In this document: in pieces, positions 11,401-24,300 of the stretch
Numbering within the stretch: the stretch's first letter is position 1
How the letters are laid out: each line of letters opens with the position of its first letter
NCBI GenBank assembly: GCA_963556255.1
Contig: OY744609.1
Span: 14,442,244 to 14,506,243, forward strand
DNA: 64,000 nt
Source: Allolobophora icterica
Taxonomy: Eukaryota; Annelida; Clitellata; Crassiclitellata; Lumbricidae
Direction of reading: 5' to 3'
Translations under genes and position numbers: made by a program
Notes under the pieces: model-generated
Database searches by the model: none
Told to the model about the DNA's origin: nothing
What the model saw: only the letters and a program-made list of their open reading frames with translations

Positions 11401-14400
11401 ATTTCAATTGACAGACCCAAGTGGTTCAAAATACCTAACAAATAGCATTCATGGAATAATATAGAAATTGCTTTGTACCTTCCTAGTAACTTTCAGCAGT
11501 ACATTTTCATGCTGCAATAAGTAGCAATATGCTATACAATACTATCAAACTTATAAAACATCTCTTGGAATGGTTCACGACTTGCTGAACTTTGGGCTGC
11601 ACACAGCCTGGAGATGAACCCAGGACCGGGATAGTTGACAGTGTCATGAAAATGGCTTTGCTTCACAGAGAGGCATGCTGCTGCTGCTGCTAATGAAGAT
11701 GATGGTGAGAGAGGATCATTATTGGTGTAGTTTATTACCTATGCACTGACATAGGTAATAAACTACACCAAGCATTATCCTCACTCACCAATTGAAGTTA
11801 CTTTAAATTCTGTTAAACTGTGTTCTACTTCTGTCTACTTTAGAATCCTCTCTTTCCTGGTGAAAGTGATCTTGACCAGCTGACCAAGATATTTGAGTTG
11901 CTTGGAAATCCCACGGAGGACACGTGGCAAGTAAGAACACTTTCGTTTTCCACTGTGATGCTTTTACTGTTAATCTTGGCTCATGTTGCTGCTATTTTGT
12001 TTTATGATCGTATCGCAACTGGCATATGCTGTATCTTGTGCTAGAAGTTTCTGATTGAGCGCTTGCCTTGAAGTGCAGAGTGGGTGTATTGACAATGACA
12101 GTTGTTTTTTTTACAGGGTGTGACAACGTTACCAAGCTACATATTGTTCAAGACATTTCCGTCTGTGCCGATGTGTCATGTTTTCACTGCAGCAAACGAT
12201 GATCTGTTAGCGCTTATTGAAAAAACTCTTCAGTTGAACCCATTGAAACGTTGCACAGCATCAGAGGTAAGTGCAAACCATGCCTTCTATCACTTGATTA
12301 TTCGCTCAATTTCATTTATGAAATTAAATCAATTTTTTTAAATTGCTTGCCTAAAGTTAATGCTGCCTAGTAGTATGTAGACTGTATAAGGGTCATTATC
12401 CGAAAAGTGCAGAATCGATGTCCCATGCTGGTTTTTTGAGTTTTTCGATAATTTCTTCAAATTTTTTTTGCCTATCCTTCAAAGAATGAGCAGATTAACA
12501 TTTCCCATCATTGTTTTAGCTGCTAGATTTAGGAAATTTTGAAAAAAATTACTAAATGTATACAAAATATCATTACCATCCAATGTCCGAGATGGTGTAC
12601 AATGCAGTAAATTAAGCTTTTACGCAAATTTATTCCATTACAACCTGTAACAAAGGTATATTATTTTGATTAATTAGTAGCTAGCATATGCAATAATAAA
12701 ACATTTAGACTCATTTTCATAATATTTATTTCTTTTTGGACCAATTAAGCTTGTCCATAGAAATAAGCATCATAGCCATCCCAATTTTTGGGAAGCCTAT
12801 AACTTTTACAGAATGTGCTTACTTACTAAAAGAAAAACATCAAGAACGAGATATTGTCAACTATTAATGGAATCACACAGATTTGTGTTGAAATTCCTAA
12901 TATTTTATTTTTAATTTCAGTTTGTGTGTTCCAAATTACAAGAAAAGTAAATTTCTGCTTCATTACCATCTAGTGTTGTATTTCCTGGTTTAGGTACATT
13001 ACAACATTGACAACTTATTTTATTTGTCGCTTTTGTTGAGCTGATTGAAATTACTTATCTGATGGAGTAATTCATGTGAAAATGTTTGACGGCTGTTTTA
13101 AATATCATCATTTTGTCATTACCATTCGCGGTTGTTTTTCATCATTACCATCCGAATTCATCAGATTTTTGCTATTTTCTCATGACAGTCGCATCTTGTC
13201 TCGGATGGTAATGACGCATTGCTCAGAGTGAATTACTTGTATTGTTTGTGAATTATTTGATATAAAAATAAATTGCAAGTAATTAGAATTTACTATCAAC
13301 TCTTAAAATGTTGTTCAACTTGTATCTAATGCATATAACATACAGTTATAGCTAATGCTGCAGAGATTTTTTTCTGCAGCTGAAAATTATATTTCTTTTT
13401 TAAAAATAATTTAGAAAAATGTCTTAATTTCTTGACACCAGAGTAACATATTATGTGAAGGAAATGCCTATTGTATTCCTATTTAATGCTGGCATCATCT
13501 ACTTTTAAGAAATTGCCATTTTATAAGCACCAGAGGAATATTTCATTTTCCTGTGATTAAATATGATTACACAAAAAGGGCGGATTTCAATGAAAAAAGA
13601 GGAGTTTTGACTTTATAATTTCTGAAAAAAATTAACTTATGATTAAAAATATAGTGGATTTCTTTCAAATTAGTTAAATTTAACTATGTACATGACTAAA
13701 AAATACACTTGCAACCAATTTTGGGGAAAAAAATTTTTTTGTTTTTCGGAGACGAAATTTGTAACATTTCGGATAATGACCCATAAATCCTCATGCTGAT
13801 GCATAACTGCCTGGATGGTTGTGCTCCATCCCTTATTAGTATTAAGGAGTTACTTTGTGAGTATTAAGGAGTTACTTTGTAAGTATTAATGAGTTACTTT
13901 CTGAGTATTAAAAGAGTTCTATATTTTAGTTTCATCTGTACCTGATTGCAGATCTATTTGTTCTGCAGCACGAGGTGATTGGTTGTTCCTGTCTCACTGT
14001 TCCATATAATTGTAACATGGTATATTTGCTGTGGTTGGGCCATCCTTCCGAAACAGGGTGCCACACAATCTGCAACACGAGCTTCTTTTCGTTTCTGTAC
14101 CTGTATTTTGCCAGCAGTTGAGGACAGCACTTTTGAATCTTGTTCTTGTGTTGTCACAGGTAGAGAGCCCTTATGAGTTTTTGAAGAGGTGCTATACTAT
14201 ATTAATATGCATTTATGATTATAATTGCATGGACTTTTGACTGGTTTTCTGTTGCATACTGTAGGCTTTACAGATGAGCTACTTCAGCAACCCACCGGCT
14301 CCAACCACTGGCTCGCAACTGCCTCTTCCAGCTTCAATGAAACATGGCAAGCACAATGCATCAACGAAAAAGAGCCTTAAACGGAAACAGGAGAATGGAG

Positions 14401-15397
14401 AGACACGTAAGAGTTGGGACGGGTGTTCTGTTAAACAGTTTGTTGACTCAACGGTTCTTCATTTTGGAGGCTCATGTTTTATCTCTCTATCTATGTATCT
14501 ATTTATCTATCTATTATATGTGTATATATATATAGATAGATACATATATGTATCGTATATATCTTGGCATCATTATCAGTCCCTGCTGCCAGCCATTTGG
14601 CAGCAATGGATGCAACTAAATGATCTCCATTCTTTTCAATCATTTGTCAGTATTATTATATGAAAATTTATAAACCGCAAGTTAACATAACTAAATACCT
14701 CGCATATGCGCATATTGTTTATCCAGCATGGTGTGTTCTTTCTTTGCTTCTTTTTGAATCCCACACAGTGCATGTAATGCATGCATTGCGTGGGATTCAG
14801 TCCACTGGCGTGAATTCTTCCCATACAACCAAACCATCCTAGTTGTATGCATATCCGAGGATTGTTGTATTTTAATCTTTCATAAGGCCTAATGGATCAT
14901 TTGTAGCTTTGGTAAAATATATGAAATATACAGTAACAACAATAAATAATTTTATTACTAATTGTAATTCAAAATTTATGGGAACATGATTACAAGGGAT
15001 GATGGGTTGAGAAATGAAGCATCCCAGATTTCATGTTCTCGTTTTACTGGTGAAGATGTTGAGGATCAAACAGTTCGACACATGGCTTGCCTTAATTATT
15101 TAATTAATTAATTATGGGTTGAGGATTTAGGCATAGCTGTCTTGATGAAGTGTTGGCTTATGCCTACAGAGTCATGTTATGTGGAAGGCTTTGTTATTTT
15201 ATTTTTAAATTAAAATTTAAGCTCTCTTCATTGCCAGCTGTTGTGTGTCTGAATTCGTTTTTATCTTGTTTCTACGAGAAGCGTATTGGCACATTTTATG
15301 TAATAATTGAAAAGTGTACTTGGTTTATTGTTTTGACCTACTCCTAATGTGCTTCTTATTGTGCATTTCAGGTTTGGTGAAGAAACTCATGTTCTGA
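5432..15397 (+). CDS. CDK7: Cyclin-dependent kinase 7 (CDK-activating kinase / TFIIH kinase)
   Basis: Eleven exons: 5432-5494, 6898-6960, 7619-7720, 8656-8724, 9412-9522, 10073-10191, 10894-10993, 11844-11930, 12117-12266, 14265-14406, 15372-15397. The product is 343 aa (human 346). CDK7 with cyclin H and MAT1 phosphorylates CDK T-loops and, within TFIIH, the RNA polymerase II C-terminal domain. Seen in the sequence: the glycine loop LGEGQFATVYK; catalytic Lys41 (VAVKK); the [14 protein letters not shown] helix in place of PSTAIRE; HRD Asp137 with the R|D junction split by an intron; DFG at 155-157; and activation-loop Ser164 and Thr170 in [20 protein letters not shown]. The C-terminus ends in a basic tail and KKLMF (human KKLIF). 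Intron 1 has a GC donor, and the exon 4 donor is GTTGGT. The first of two in-frame ATGs was chosen ([17 protein letters not shown]). Confidence 0.98.
11703..11790. other. 41-bp-stem hairpin in CDK7 intron 7
   Basis: The arms 11703-11743 and 11750-11790 are complementary at 37 of 41 positions around a 6-nt loop (CACTGA). The inner 20+ bp are perfect (…GTAGTTTATTACCTATG). It could be a palindromic miniature element or a precursor-microRNA-like hairpin. Confidence 0.75.
12390..13782. mobile_element. Non-autonomous DNA transposon in CDK7 intron 9
   Basis: Perfect 16-bp terminal inverted repeats (GGGTCATTATCCGAAA at the left end, its reverse complement at the right end) enclose 1,393 bp without a coding frame. 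They are flanked by a 4-bp duplication ATAA (12386-12389 and 13783-13786). Inside are repeated CATTACCATC-like words at 12571, 12961, 13117 and 13143, and an inverted copy at 13204. I do not recognise the family. Confidence 0.8.
13838..13915 (+). repeat. 22-bp tandem repeat, ~3.5 copies
   Basis: The unit resembles GTATTAAGGAGTTACTTTGT and is repeated directly downstream of the DNA transposon in CDK7 intron 9. Confidence 0.7.
14560..14650 (-). mobile_element. LINE 3'-terminal fragment
   Basis: This is about 80 bp similar to 36888-36965. Read on the minus strand, the better copy (36888-36965) encodes DRGQWRSFIRTHRR and then a stop and ATGATG repeats. That is typical of the extreme 3' end of non-LTR elements. 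Confidence 0.45.
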
Positions 15398-15546
15398 ATT
15401 CGTATCTTTGTGACCTTGCCATCATCTCTTTCTGTTGGGGCTTGGAAGGTCATCTGTCATGCTCCACTGCAGTTGTTGCTTAAGCCACATCTGGGCAGCC
15501 ATTTGAATTGACCGAGAGATTCATGCCAAAAGAAAACATTCATGAG

Positions 15547-15552
15547 AATAAA
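15547..15552 (+). terminator. CDK7 poly(A) signal
   Basis: A canonical AATAAA lies 150 bp downstream of the CDK7 stop codon. Confidence 0.6.
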
Positions 15553-16329
15553 TAGTTTCTTATATCTTCCTTCCAAAATTTGATCAGAACCTTAGCAAAA
15601 TTTTTGTTGGCATCTGAGAAGGATCAGGTGTCACAGCTAGCGTCCTTGGAGTGAAACTGAGGGCGTACAAGAAAAGCTCGGCTTAACGTTGTTATTGATC
15701 ATCATGGAACAATAATTTTCTATTCATACAGAAGAGTTAATTGGTGAAACTGCATTGTGTTTTGCGATTGGCTTCTGGGGTGATAAGCTAATTGAGAGCC
15801 AAGCATTTGGTTGCTTAAGTAGTCTAAATTTTAGTTGTAATATGGCCGTTCTATCTGTGTTATACTTTGGTGCCATTTGATCCAAAGTACTATGTCCCTG
15901 GTATACCTAAAATTACATTTGATGGAAAACAAAAGCAGAATAATTGCTTATTGTAGTTCTCTATTACTCGTTCTTGTTTCTGCAATTATATTCATTTAAT
16001 TTATTTGCTCACCCACATTATAGCTCGACTTCTGGTTTCTCTGACGTTTTTGATTTTGTCAGAGCTTCTCGAACGGTTTACGAATTCTGACTTCAGTTTC
16101 TCTTAAAATGACCGTCAATTGATACCTTATGATAATGGTGCTGCTGAGGCCAATGGAGAAGCTAGCTTCTGCAACAGATTATTATTTTTTTTTGCTTCGA
16201 AGTACCTCGGATCCTTCAAATTTATCCGGAGAATACAAAAAAAAACATTCTGGGATGGGTGGAACTTGTTGAAATCCGGAGGGGCAAAAGTGCCTTGTAC
16301 GGCAATGGTGTTAAAGCGTTGGATTATTA

Positions 16330-16366
<37 letters not shown>

Positions 16367-18342
16367 GTGGGCTCAGAGAGTGGTGGTAATATTCTGGAGA
16401 GGCAGATGGGATTTCCTCATTATTATTGTTAGTATATATCAGTATTATTATGTCGATTTGTTAAGTGCAAAATGCACCGAAAATATGTTTCTCCAAGTAT
16501 TATGATTTTTTAATAGAATTTTGCTTGGCTCTTACTATGAATAGATGACTTATGCATTATTATGACGTCACTATAGAAGTCATTGGATTAGATTTCAGTC
16601 ACTGATTCCAACCACTGGAGCATGGAAGTAGTTTTGTTGTATGGATGGTTTCGCTTGCACTGCCCAGTCATTCACATCTGATTTAATTAGTCTTTTTAAA
16701 GAAAACTGGTGACCCCTGTGATTTTGTCCCAGTTACTTAACTCTTTTTAGGCAAATTTAAAAAATGTTTTGTGGGGGTCCACATATGGTTTTGTGCGAAA
16801 CTGGTTTGATCAATTACCAACCACCCTATGTTCTGTGTGCAGGTCCAGGCCTCAACTGTTTAGGAGCCTTGCTTGTAATCATTAACTCCAAATTTCTAAA
16901 GCTAGGCACAGCATGCCAGCCTATTCACAAGTGCTGTATTGTATGTGGGCGGTTGTTCAAATATCGATGTCCAGTGGTTGCCAAAGCCTTTGCACACAGT
17001 TGTTGAACACCATTGTGGATGTGTAGTCATTCAATTGTGGTGATCAATAAGTACAGAAATAATAATAAAGTAATTGGCTTCCACCCAAAAATACTGGTAC
17101 AACGTCAACTGTCTTTTTTGATGCCGTGAAGTGTAGCCATAAGTGACACTTGAATCACCTGATATTAATGAAGTGTTGTAATTGTACATGTTAGTTGCTG
17201 TAGGATGTTATGTATGCATTGGGTTGTAGGGTTCATGATGTTATGTAAATACATGTAGATAGTTATCTTAGCCTGTTTCAGTGAAAACTCCTCAACAGCG
17301 GTTCACACTTGTACATGTAGTTCTGCTTAATATGTTGCATCGAAAAATAATAAAAACAGAAGAAAACTATTTTGTTAATTAAACAGTTTTTTTCAAAACT
17401 GGCAGATGTAATTTCCTTTTTGTGAACACAGGTACCACTAAACCGTCTGCAATAATTATGCAGCTCGATCATTCATGTGGTGTCACTAGAACTTCTGAAC
17501 ATCACAATAAGGGTAGTCCGTATTAGGATGTCTGCAAAATATGACCTACTTTGGACCCCTTCCTCCCTCTTGTCAGCATTTGCCCTTACCCTCCTCTTTG
17601 CGGACATCCGCATGCCAAAGCCAGTGAACGAAACACCAAAATTGTGACTAACGTCATTAATAAGCTACCAGTTCTATCTTATTTTAAATCACCTTACTTA
17701 AATGTCCATCAGTACATGCTACACAGCATGAGGTTTTAGGCAATCATCTCACTATCTTTTCGTATCCCGGGGCAGGTTGAAACAAGCAGGTGTTTAAAAA
17801 ACTCAAATTTAGAAACTTAGATGCAGATGTCCGCACTGGTCATAACCCCCTGCCATTTGTCCGCAGTTGAATGACCCCCTCAGTGCCGACGTCCTTTATG
17901 GATGACCCCTAGGCCAATGTGCTCTGGTTGTGTTATTGCTATTTTCAAATCTCTTTAATGGCTAAAAAAACCTGAATAAAGAGAACAAAATACTTCACTT
18001 AGTCTAAGACCCTAAAAGATCTAATATGACTTGCCTACAACTTCGAATCCTATAGGCCTATTTCTGCCAGTCATTTACGGTTAAACCAATCCACTACTCC
18101 TGTGCACTCACGCTACTTCGCCCTCTTGTGGCCAACAGCTTGTACATGTCGAGGATAAGAAAATGTCGATAGCTGGCTGCCTTTTGGAGTAATAGACTAT
18201 CTGACTCAATTACTTACTTACTACCTAGCTTTACCTAGTTTCGTTGCGCATGTTTCCGGTATAGGATATCGTTGGTGGCGATGAAAACATTGAAAAATCG
18301 CTGTTTGTTTATAACATTGTGCATTGCATAAGGGTTTCAACA
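15553..18342. other. Spacer between CDK7 and BAP1
   Basis: No gene was found. It contains a (TTA)n microsatellite at about 16320-16366 and a SINE-B-like copy at about 16880-16990. Upstream of BAP1 there is a CGCCCTCTTGTGG motif at 18119-18131. Confidence 0.6.
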
Positions 18343-21300
18343 ATGAATAAAGGCTGGTTGGAGCTAGAGAGTGATCCTGGTAAGTTGCAGGAATTTTGGC
18401 GTACGTGGATGTCAGCTTGTTTTATTATCCCTAAAAGCCGGGGTAGTCCACCCACGATAATCTCGACCGGCCTGTCCTGAAACTCGGCACGACCAGAGCA
18501 ATTGTTGACTGGTAACGTTTAATAAGGTGTCCTATAAGCTGCGCTGGACAATAGCGTCAAGGATAGTGGTCCACTACTAATCGGAGTATGGTTTTGACTT
18601 CACCCTACTTCGTTGTGTAACAGAGCGCATTGACTAAGTGGACTAAAGTTATGGAACACTCCGGTTTTGTTGACTGTATTGTCGGCGGTTTTATTGGCCA
18701 TGCACCGCAATCCATCATTTGCAGATCTTCTGTAATTTCGTGAATGTTTCACGAAAATAGTGTGATAAAACTTGCAATAAAAATGTTTATGCATTTCATA
18801 TGTATAGTTTCCAACAATAAATATCGATGAGACGAAGTATTAAGGAATGGTCATTAATGAATTATATTGGTTTTAATTACAGGACTGTTCACTCTTTTGG
18901 TTGAAGACTTTGGTAAATAATGTTTCTTTCTCATATTGGAAAGCAAGTATTTTAAATTACCTTAGATAGGCATTGGGACATGATTCAAGTTTAAATGTTA
19001 TTATTATTAGTAGTATTAGTATTATTATTAGCATTATTACTATTATTGGAGCTAGTGTGTAGTTTATTATTACTTTCACTTCTCTCTGAGATTAATGTGT
19101 TGTAACCTTGTCGTTTGTACGCATTAAGTTGCAAATGCTGACCATAAATTACAGGCTGTTGGGTTTTTACTCCATTGATTTGCCTTGTTTGCTTCTATAC
19201 CAGCAACTGGAAATTTGCTTCCTTTCGTAATCTTTCTGAATCAGCAATAGAAGTTCGACTTTCTCTGAAAAGCTGAATGTTGCTTACCATTTACCAGTGT
19301 AAAGCACGTGTATGGATGTATCTAAACAATGTTGTGCTTCAGGATCTTGAAATATCGCTGGAGGACTTTCGAAGGATATTGAAGACTCATTTGTTTATGT
19401 CATCTCATTAGCAGCTGCTTAAGCGCATTTACGGTGCATTTAGCTACATCATCTTGCGCTTTACAAATCAATTTATAATAATAATAATGTTTGAAAACAA
19501 TTACTTTAGTGAATTTTAAGTTGAAAAAGTGCTACCTATGCTAGCTTAAGTATTGTTACAGTTTATTTGGAACAAAAGCCTCATCAGTAAGTAAACAATG
19601 CTCAGACAACTAGAAAGGGAAGTAAGTAATTAATTATGTCCTTTATTAAAACCAACTGCTAACCACACTTTGGTGTACATAACAATTGGTGTACATAGCG
19701 GTTCATCACTGATCGCATGCTCATCAATTTTACACATTTCGCAGCATTTAGATTGGCTTCTGTCATGAATACTATGCTGATGTGTAATTGGTTACTAAAA
19801 AATTGGCTAAATTAAAATTTGTGATCTCTATTTTTTGGGACTTTTTTATTCAGGAGTTCAAGGAGTTCAGGTTGAAGAAATCTATGACCTTCAGAAATCA
19901 ATTGAAGGGTGAGAAATAATCATCCATCTGACGGGCTTTAGTTTTTTGTAAAGATGAATAATGATTCTGATAGTTTTCTATCACTGAGTCACAGGAACAA
20001 AAAATTTCATCTATAAAAATTGAGTGATGTTGGAATCTTGGATAAGTAAGGAAACAAAGGTAATTACGGTGGTTGGATATTTAAGCTACAATATGATTAC
20101 CGCAATCTAAAGCTGATGTGGACAAAACGGCAACAGAAAATTTAAAGTATTGATGTGATAAAAATACTTTTGCTACAGAGTGCCCAGAAATTCAGCATTA
20201 AGCATCATACAATGTCGGTGGGAAGATGAGACAGCGAGGAGAGAACTAGCCGCCCTCCCTCATATGCCGAGGCTAAGAAAATGAAGTCACTAACATTTCA
20301 TACCCATGGCTGCCTGAAGAACTGCTCTTCTTATCTCTTCTTCTCTGTCGATTACCTTATTGTAATATTTCTGCTGCTTTTCCAGAAGTATAAAGGATTT
20401 TTAAAAAGTCTTCATCGTGGAATATGTGTTTTAGTCCAGTCTATGGATTCATCTTCCTGTTTCGCTGGATAGAGGAACGTCGGTCGCGCAGAAAGGTCAC
20501 ACAGGAAGAAGAGTCATTTGTAGTCGATGATGAAATTACAAATTCCATGTTTTTTGCTCATCAGGTTTGTTTTAGTATTATCAATATAGAGGCAAGGATG
20601 TGAGACTTTTTTATGGTGAACTAGGAATGTTGTTTCTGTCATACCTGTAAAGTCGAATCACCTTTTGGTACTGTTGCAGTTGCACGTTTAAAACTTTATT
20701 ATGTATGAACTCTACATGAAGTATTATTAAATAATATTGTGTTAAGTTAACATAAAAACATTTTGTATAGTGTATAAAATTTAATATTTTATTTGAGTAC
20801 AGTCAAAACTGTGATTCTGGTTATCATTCCATGGCATGGTAACCAATCATTCGCGGACCGGTACCAGGCGACGGACCTTAGTTTAAGTAGCACTGGTCTA
20901 ATACACAAAGACAATTAACATCTTGTTTAGAGTTCCTTATCGATGCTAGGAAATGTGTTGTTATGGAATGAGTTGCTGTGACACTAGTTGCTAGGAAACG
21001 AGTTGCTAGGAAAGGAGTTGTCAGGAAGGGAGATGCTTCACAGAATGAGTTGAGCACTGATATGAGTTGCTTCTCGTTTGTCTGCTTGAAGGTGATTCCA
21101 AATTCTTGTGCCACTCATGCTTTGCTCAGTGTTCTGCTCAACTGTGAGAATAAAATCAAGCTGGGCGACATTTTGACACGACTGAAGCATTTCACGCGAT
21201 CCATGAATCCAGAGGTAACATATGTCATCATTATGTAGCACATCATCGAAAGTGAAAAAATGCTATCCAGATAAATATGACTGATTTCTAAAATTTGTTT

Positions 21301-24300
21301 TTTTCTGTTGAACTTATAATTGATTTTTCTCATTATTCTGTGATATTGAAGTGTATGACTGTAGTAATCTGTTCAGTTCCTCAGAAAGACTTCGAGTTCT
21401 GAACTTAAGATGTTTTTGTACCAGCATGCTTTATCTTTATTGTTGGACACAGTAGCTGACTGATTAGAGTGCTCACCTTGCAATGAGGAGAGTATGGGTT
21501 TGAGCCTCTCTTGGGACAGTTACTGTGCAAGGACCTTGAGCAAGTCCTTCACGCACAATTGCTCAGCACCATCATTAGATAGTAGTGCTTGATAAATGCT
21601 TGAAAATAAAAATAAATAAATAATTGTCTTTGTTAGTCTGCCTTTCCGACTATTTGGACTGACCCTTGGACTTGAATGGACTGTGAATCTGCTTCATTGA
21701 TAACTAGTGCATTATTGTAAAGGCCTCAGAGAGAGTCTGTGATTCAGTTGGAATAGGTGCTAAGTGGCAATTATTATGGTTAGAATCTTTAAGAATGAAA
21801 CTGCCTTTGAATAATAAATCCATGGATTTGCCATTCAGAGCATCTATGAATAGACATCGCTAGAGGTGCTATATAAATTCTCTGAACAAACGATTGAATG
21901 AATTCAGGATTAGCAAGAACTGTGATGTTAGGTTATGTCACATCTTTTCGATTCTCGTGTCTCATTTAATTAGAATAACATTACATTAAATGTAATGCAA
22001 TGTAAATCCACAGTTTTAATTTTTGTTCTTTTTTCATGTGTGATTTTCGTGATCGCACTATTAATTGATTTAATTGATCTAATTCTTTATTGCGCAATTG
22101 AACATGTCCTGCGATTTTCTTCTGTTGCAGGATAAGGGTCTAGCAATTGGCAATATGCCAGATCTGGCTAAAGCTCATAACAGCCATGCAAGGTGAGTTT
22201 CAATTCTCACTGTGAGAATTCTCATTGCTTTTTAAAGTTTTTAAAATTAGGATTACCGGTACTCTTGGTAGTTAATTTTTGCCCGACTTGGATGATTACT
22301 GAACATTGCTGTTTATGATTGTACTATCTACAATGACATAGTGTCTATGTCCAATAATGGTAAATGCTTTTGTACATGACTATGCATGTATGTATGTATG
22401 TGTCTACTTATGTGTGTACATACATACGTACATATGAGCCATGTTGTGTGTGGGACACAGTAGCCGAATGGGTGACGTGTGTGGCATGTAATGCAGAGTA
22501 CAAGTTTTGAGCCTCTACTCAGGTGAGCACTGTATAAGGACCGTGAGCAAGTCCTACTCACACAGTTGCTTAGCGCCATAGATATTCTGTCATATGTACA
22601 TGTCTTTCGATGGAGAGCAATATCAATTACAGTTGTGTTGTATTGTATTGTTTGTCCGTTTAACATTGCACTATTTTGTGCCAACGTAATATATACATAC
22701 ATTCATGTGTCCATGCATGCATGTTGCCTGCCATGTTGCAGTGTGACAACGTGTGGTGATAATAAACGAAAATAATAATGGAAGACTTCCCTAAAAGAAA
22801 GGTCCAGCACAGAAGTAGGCATGATGGGCTTGAAGCAATGTGCAGAAATGTAGCATCTGCATTTCTTCAAGGATGTAGAGCACAACGATGTATGAATATG
22901 TATGAATATTTATATAGTGCCTTTGAGAACCCCCACAAGTGTTTTGCCTGCTGTGGACATCTCAACAGTTTGCAAGCAGACAATATCAACATTCAGCTGT
23001 TGTCTTTTGTGCTGTATAGGCCAGAGCCATGTCGTCTGCCAGAGAAGCAGCAGGGAATATCAGCCGGACGCATTCAGGAGGCATTCCATTACGTCAGCTA
23101 CGTACCAATCAACGGACATCTCTTCGAGCTGGATGGTCTCAAACCTCACCCGATAGACCACGGTAACGAATGACATTACCAACGATGCTGGGGAATAACA
23201 TTAAGTATTTAACATTAACAGTTTTGCTGGTGATTAACATTAAGAATACTATCAAGAATCACATTGAAATTTACCCGTTCTGTTGCAGTTAGCTTAGGAG
23301 GTTGGGGTTGAAATCCCCACCAGGGCAGAAAATTTTCAGAATGTTTGCTCTACTATGAGTAACTGATTGTGGGTGGGAAGATCAGGCGGCAAAGGAGAAG
23401 ACTGGTCCCTGCCCTCGCTTGCTGAGGTGAAGAAAATGAAGCTGCTAACACTTTGTACCCACTGACTGCATTTCGGGGTTGGCTTATGCAACTGTTGTTC
23501 TTCGCAGGACCTGGCCGGGGAGAAGAAGATTGGACAGAGACGTTTCGGCGAGTTATTACTGAACGACTTGGAATGGCTACTGGAGGGTCTGTATGATGAA
23601 TGGTGGACTTCAGTTTAATTCTAATGTAGTAAAATTAATTACTTCTATAACGCTAAATTGATATAATCCACAGTGGACTGTATTATGCCAAAGGAACGGT
23701 GAGAACTGTTCCAAGAATTTTGCCAACGACCTTTGTTGTCGTTAAACTCTGGATTCATCCATCCATCATAATGAACAGGGCATCAACAGTTAGATGGTTG
23801 CTGCAAGCGATGCCAATGTCAAATTTATAATCCATGGAGAAGCCAGGTCAAAATCCGATGAGTCAGTGAAACCTGAAATCAGGCTACGCAAAGAATGTAA
23901 GCAAGTTGAAACAAACAAGTCTTAGACCTGAATGGCATTACAGTAGTCGCTTGACCATGTCTGGTTTGAGAGCATAAATCTAATAGAGACCAGGTTTGTG
24001 CTCTAAAACTAGACCTGGTTAAGCAATTACACTAAATTCGTTACCGGCTAAGTTTAACTGAAATCTCAGTGCTGTCTTGTGGAGAATTTAGAAATACTGA
24101 GCAATTCATGTCATTTCTTGAAATGGATGTTCATGTTTGGAATCGACTGTGTGAAAACATCATATGGCAAATGTTATTTATTTGAAACTGTTCTGCTTCA
24201 TTGGGCTTGAGATGGGACTGCCTCAGAGCAGATATCTTATGGGCCCTATATAAATGCTGCGATTGAATGATTGAATACTGATATATCAAGAATAACAATA

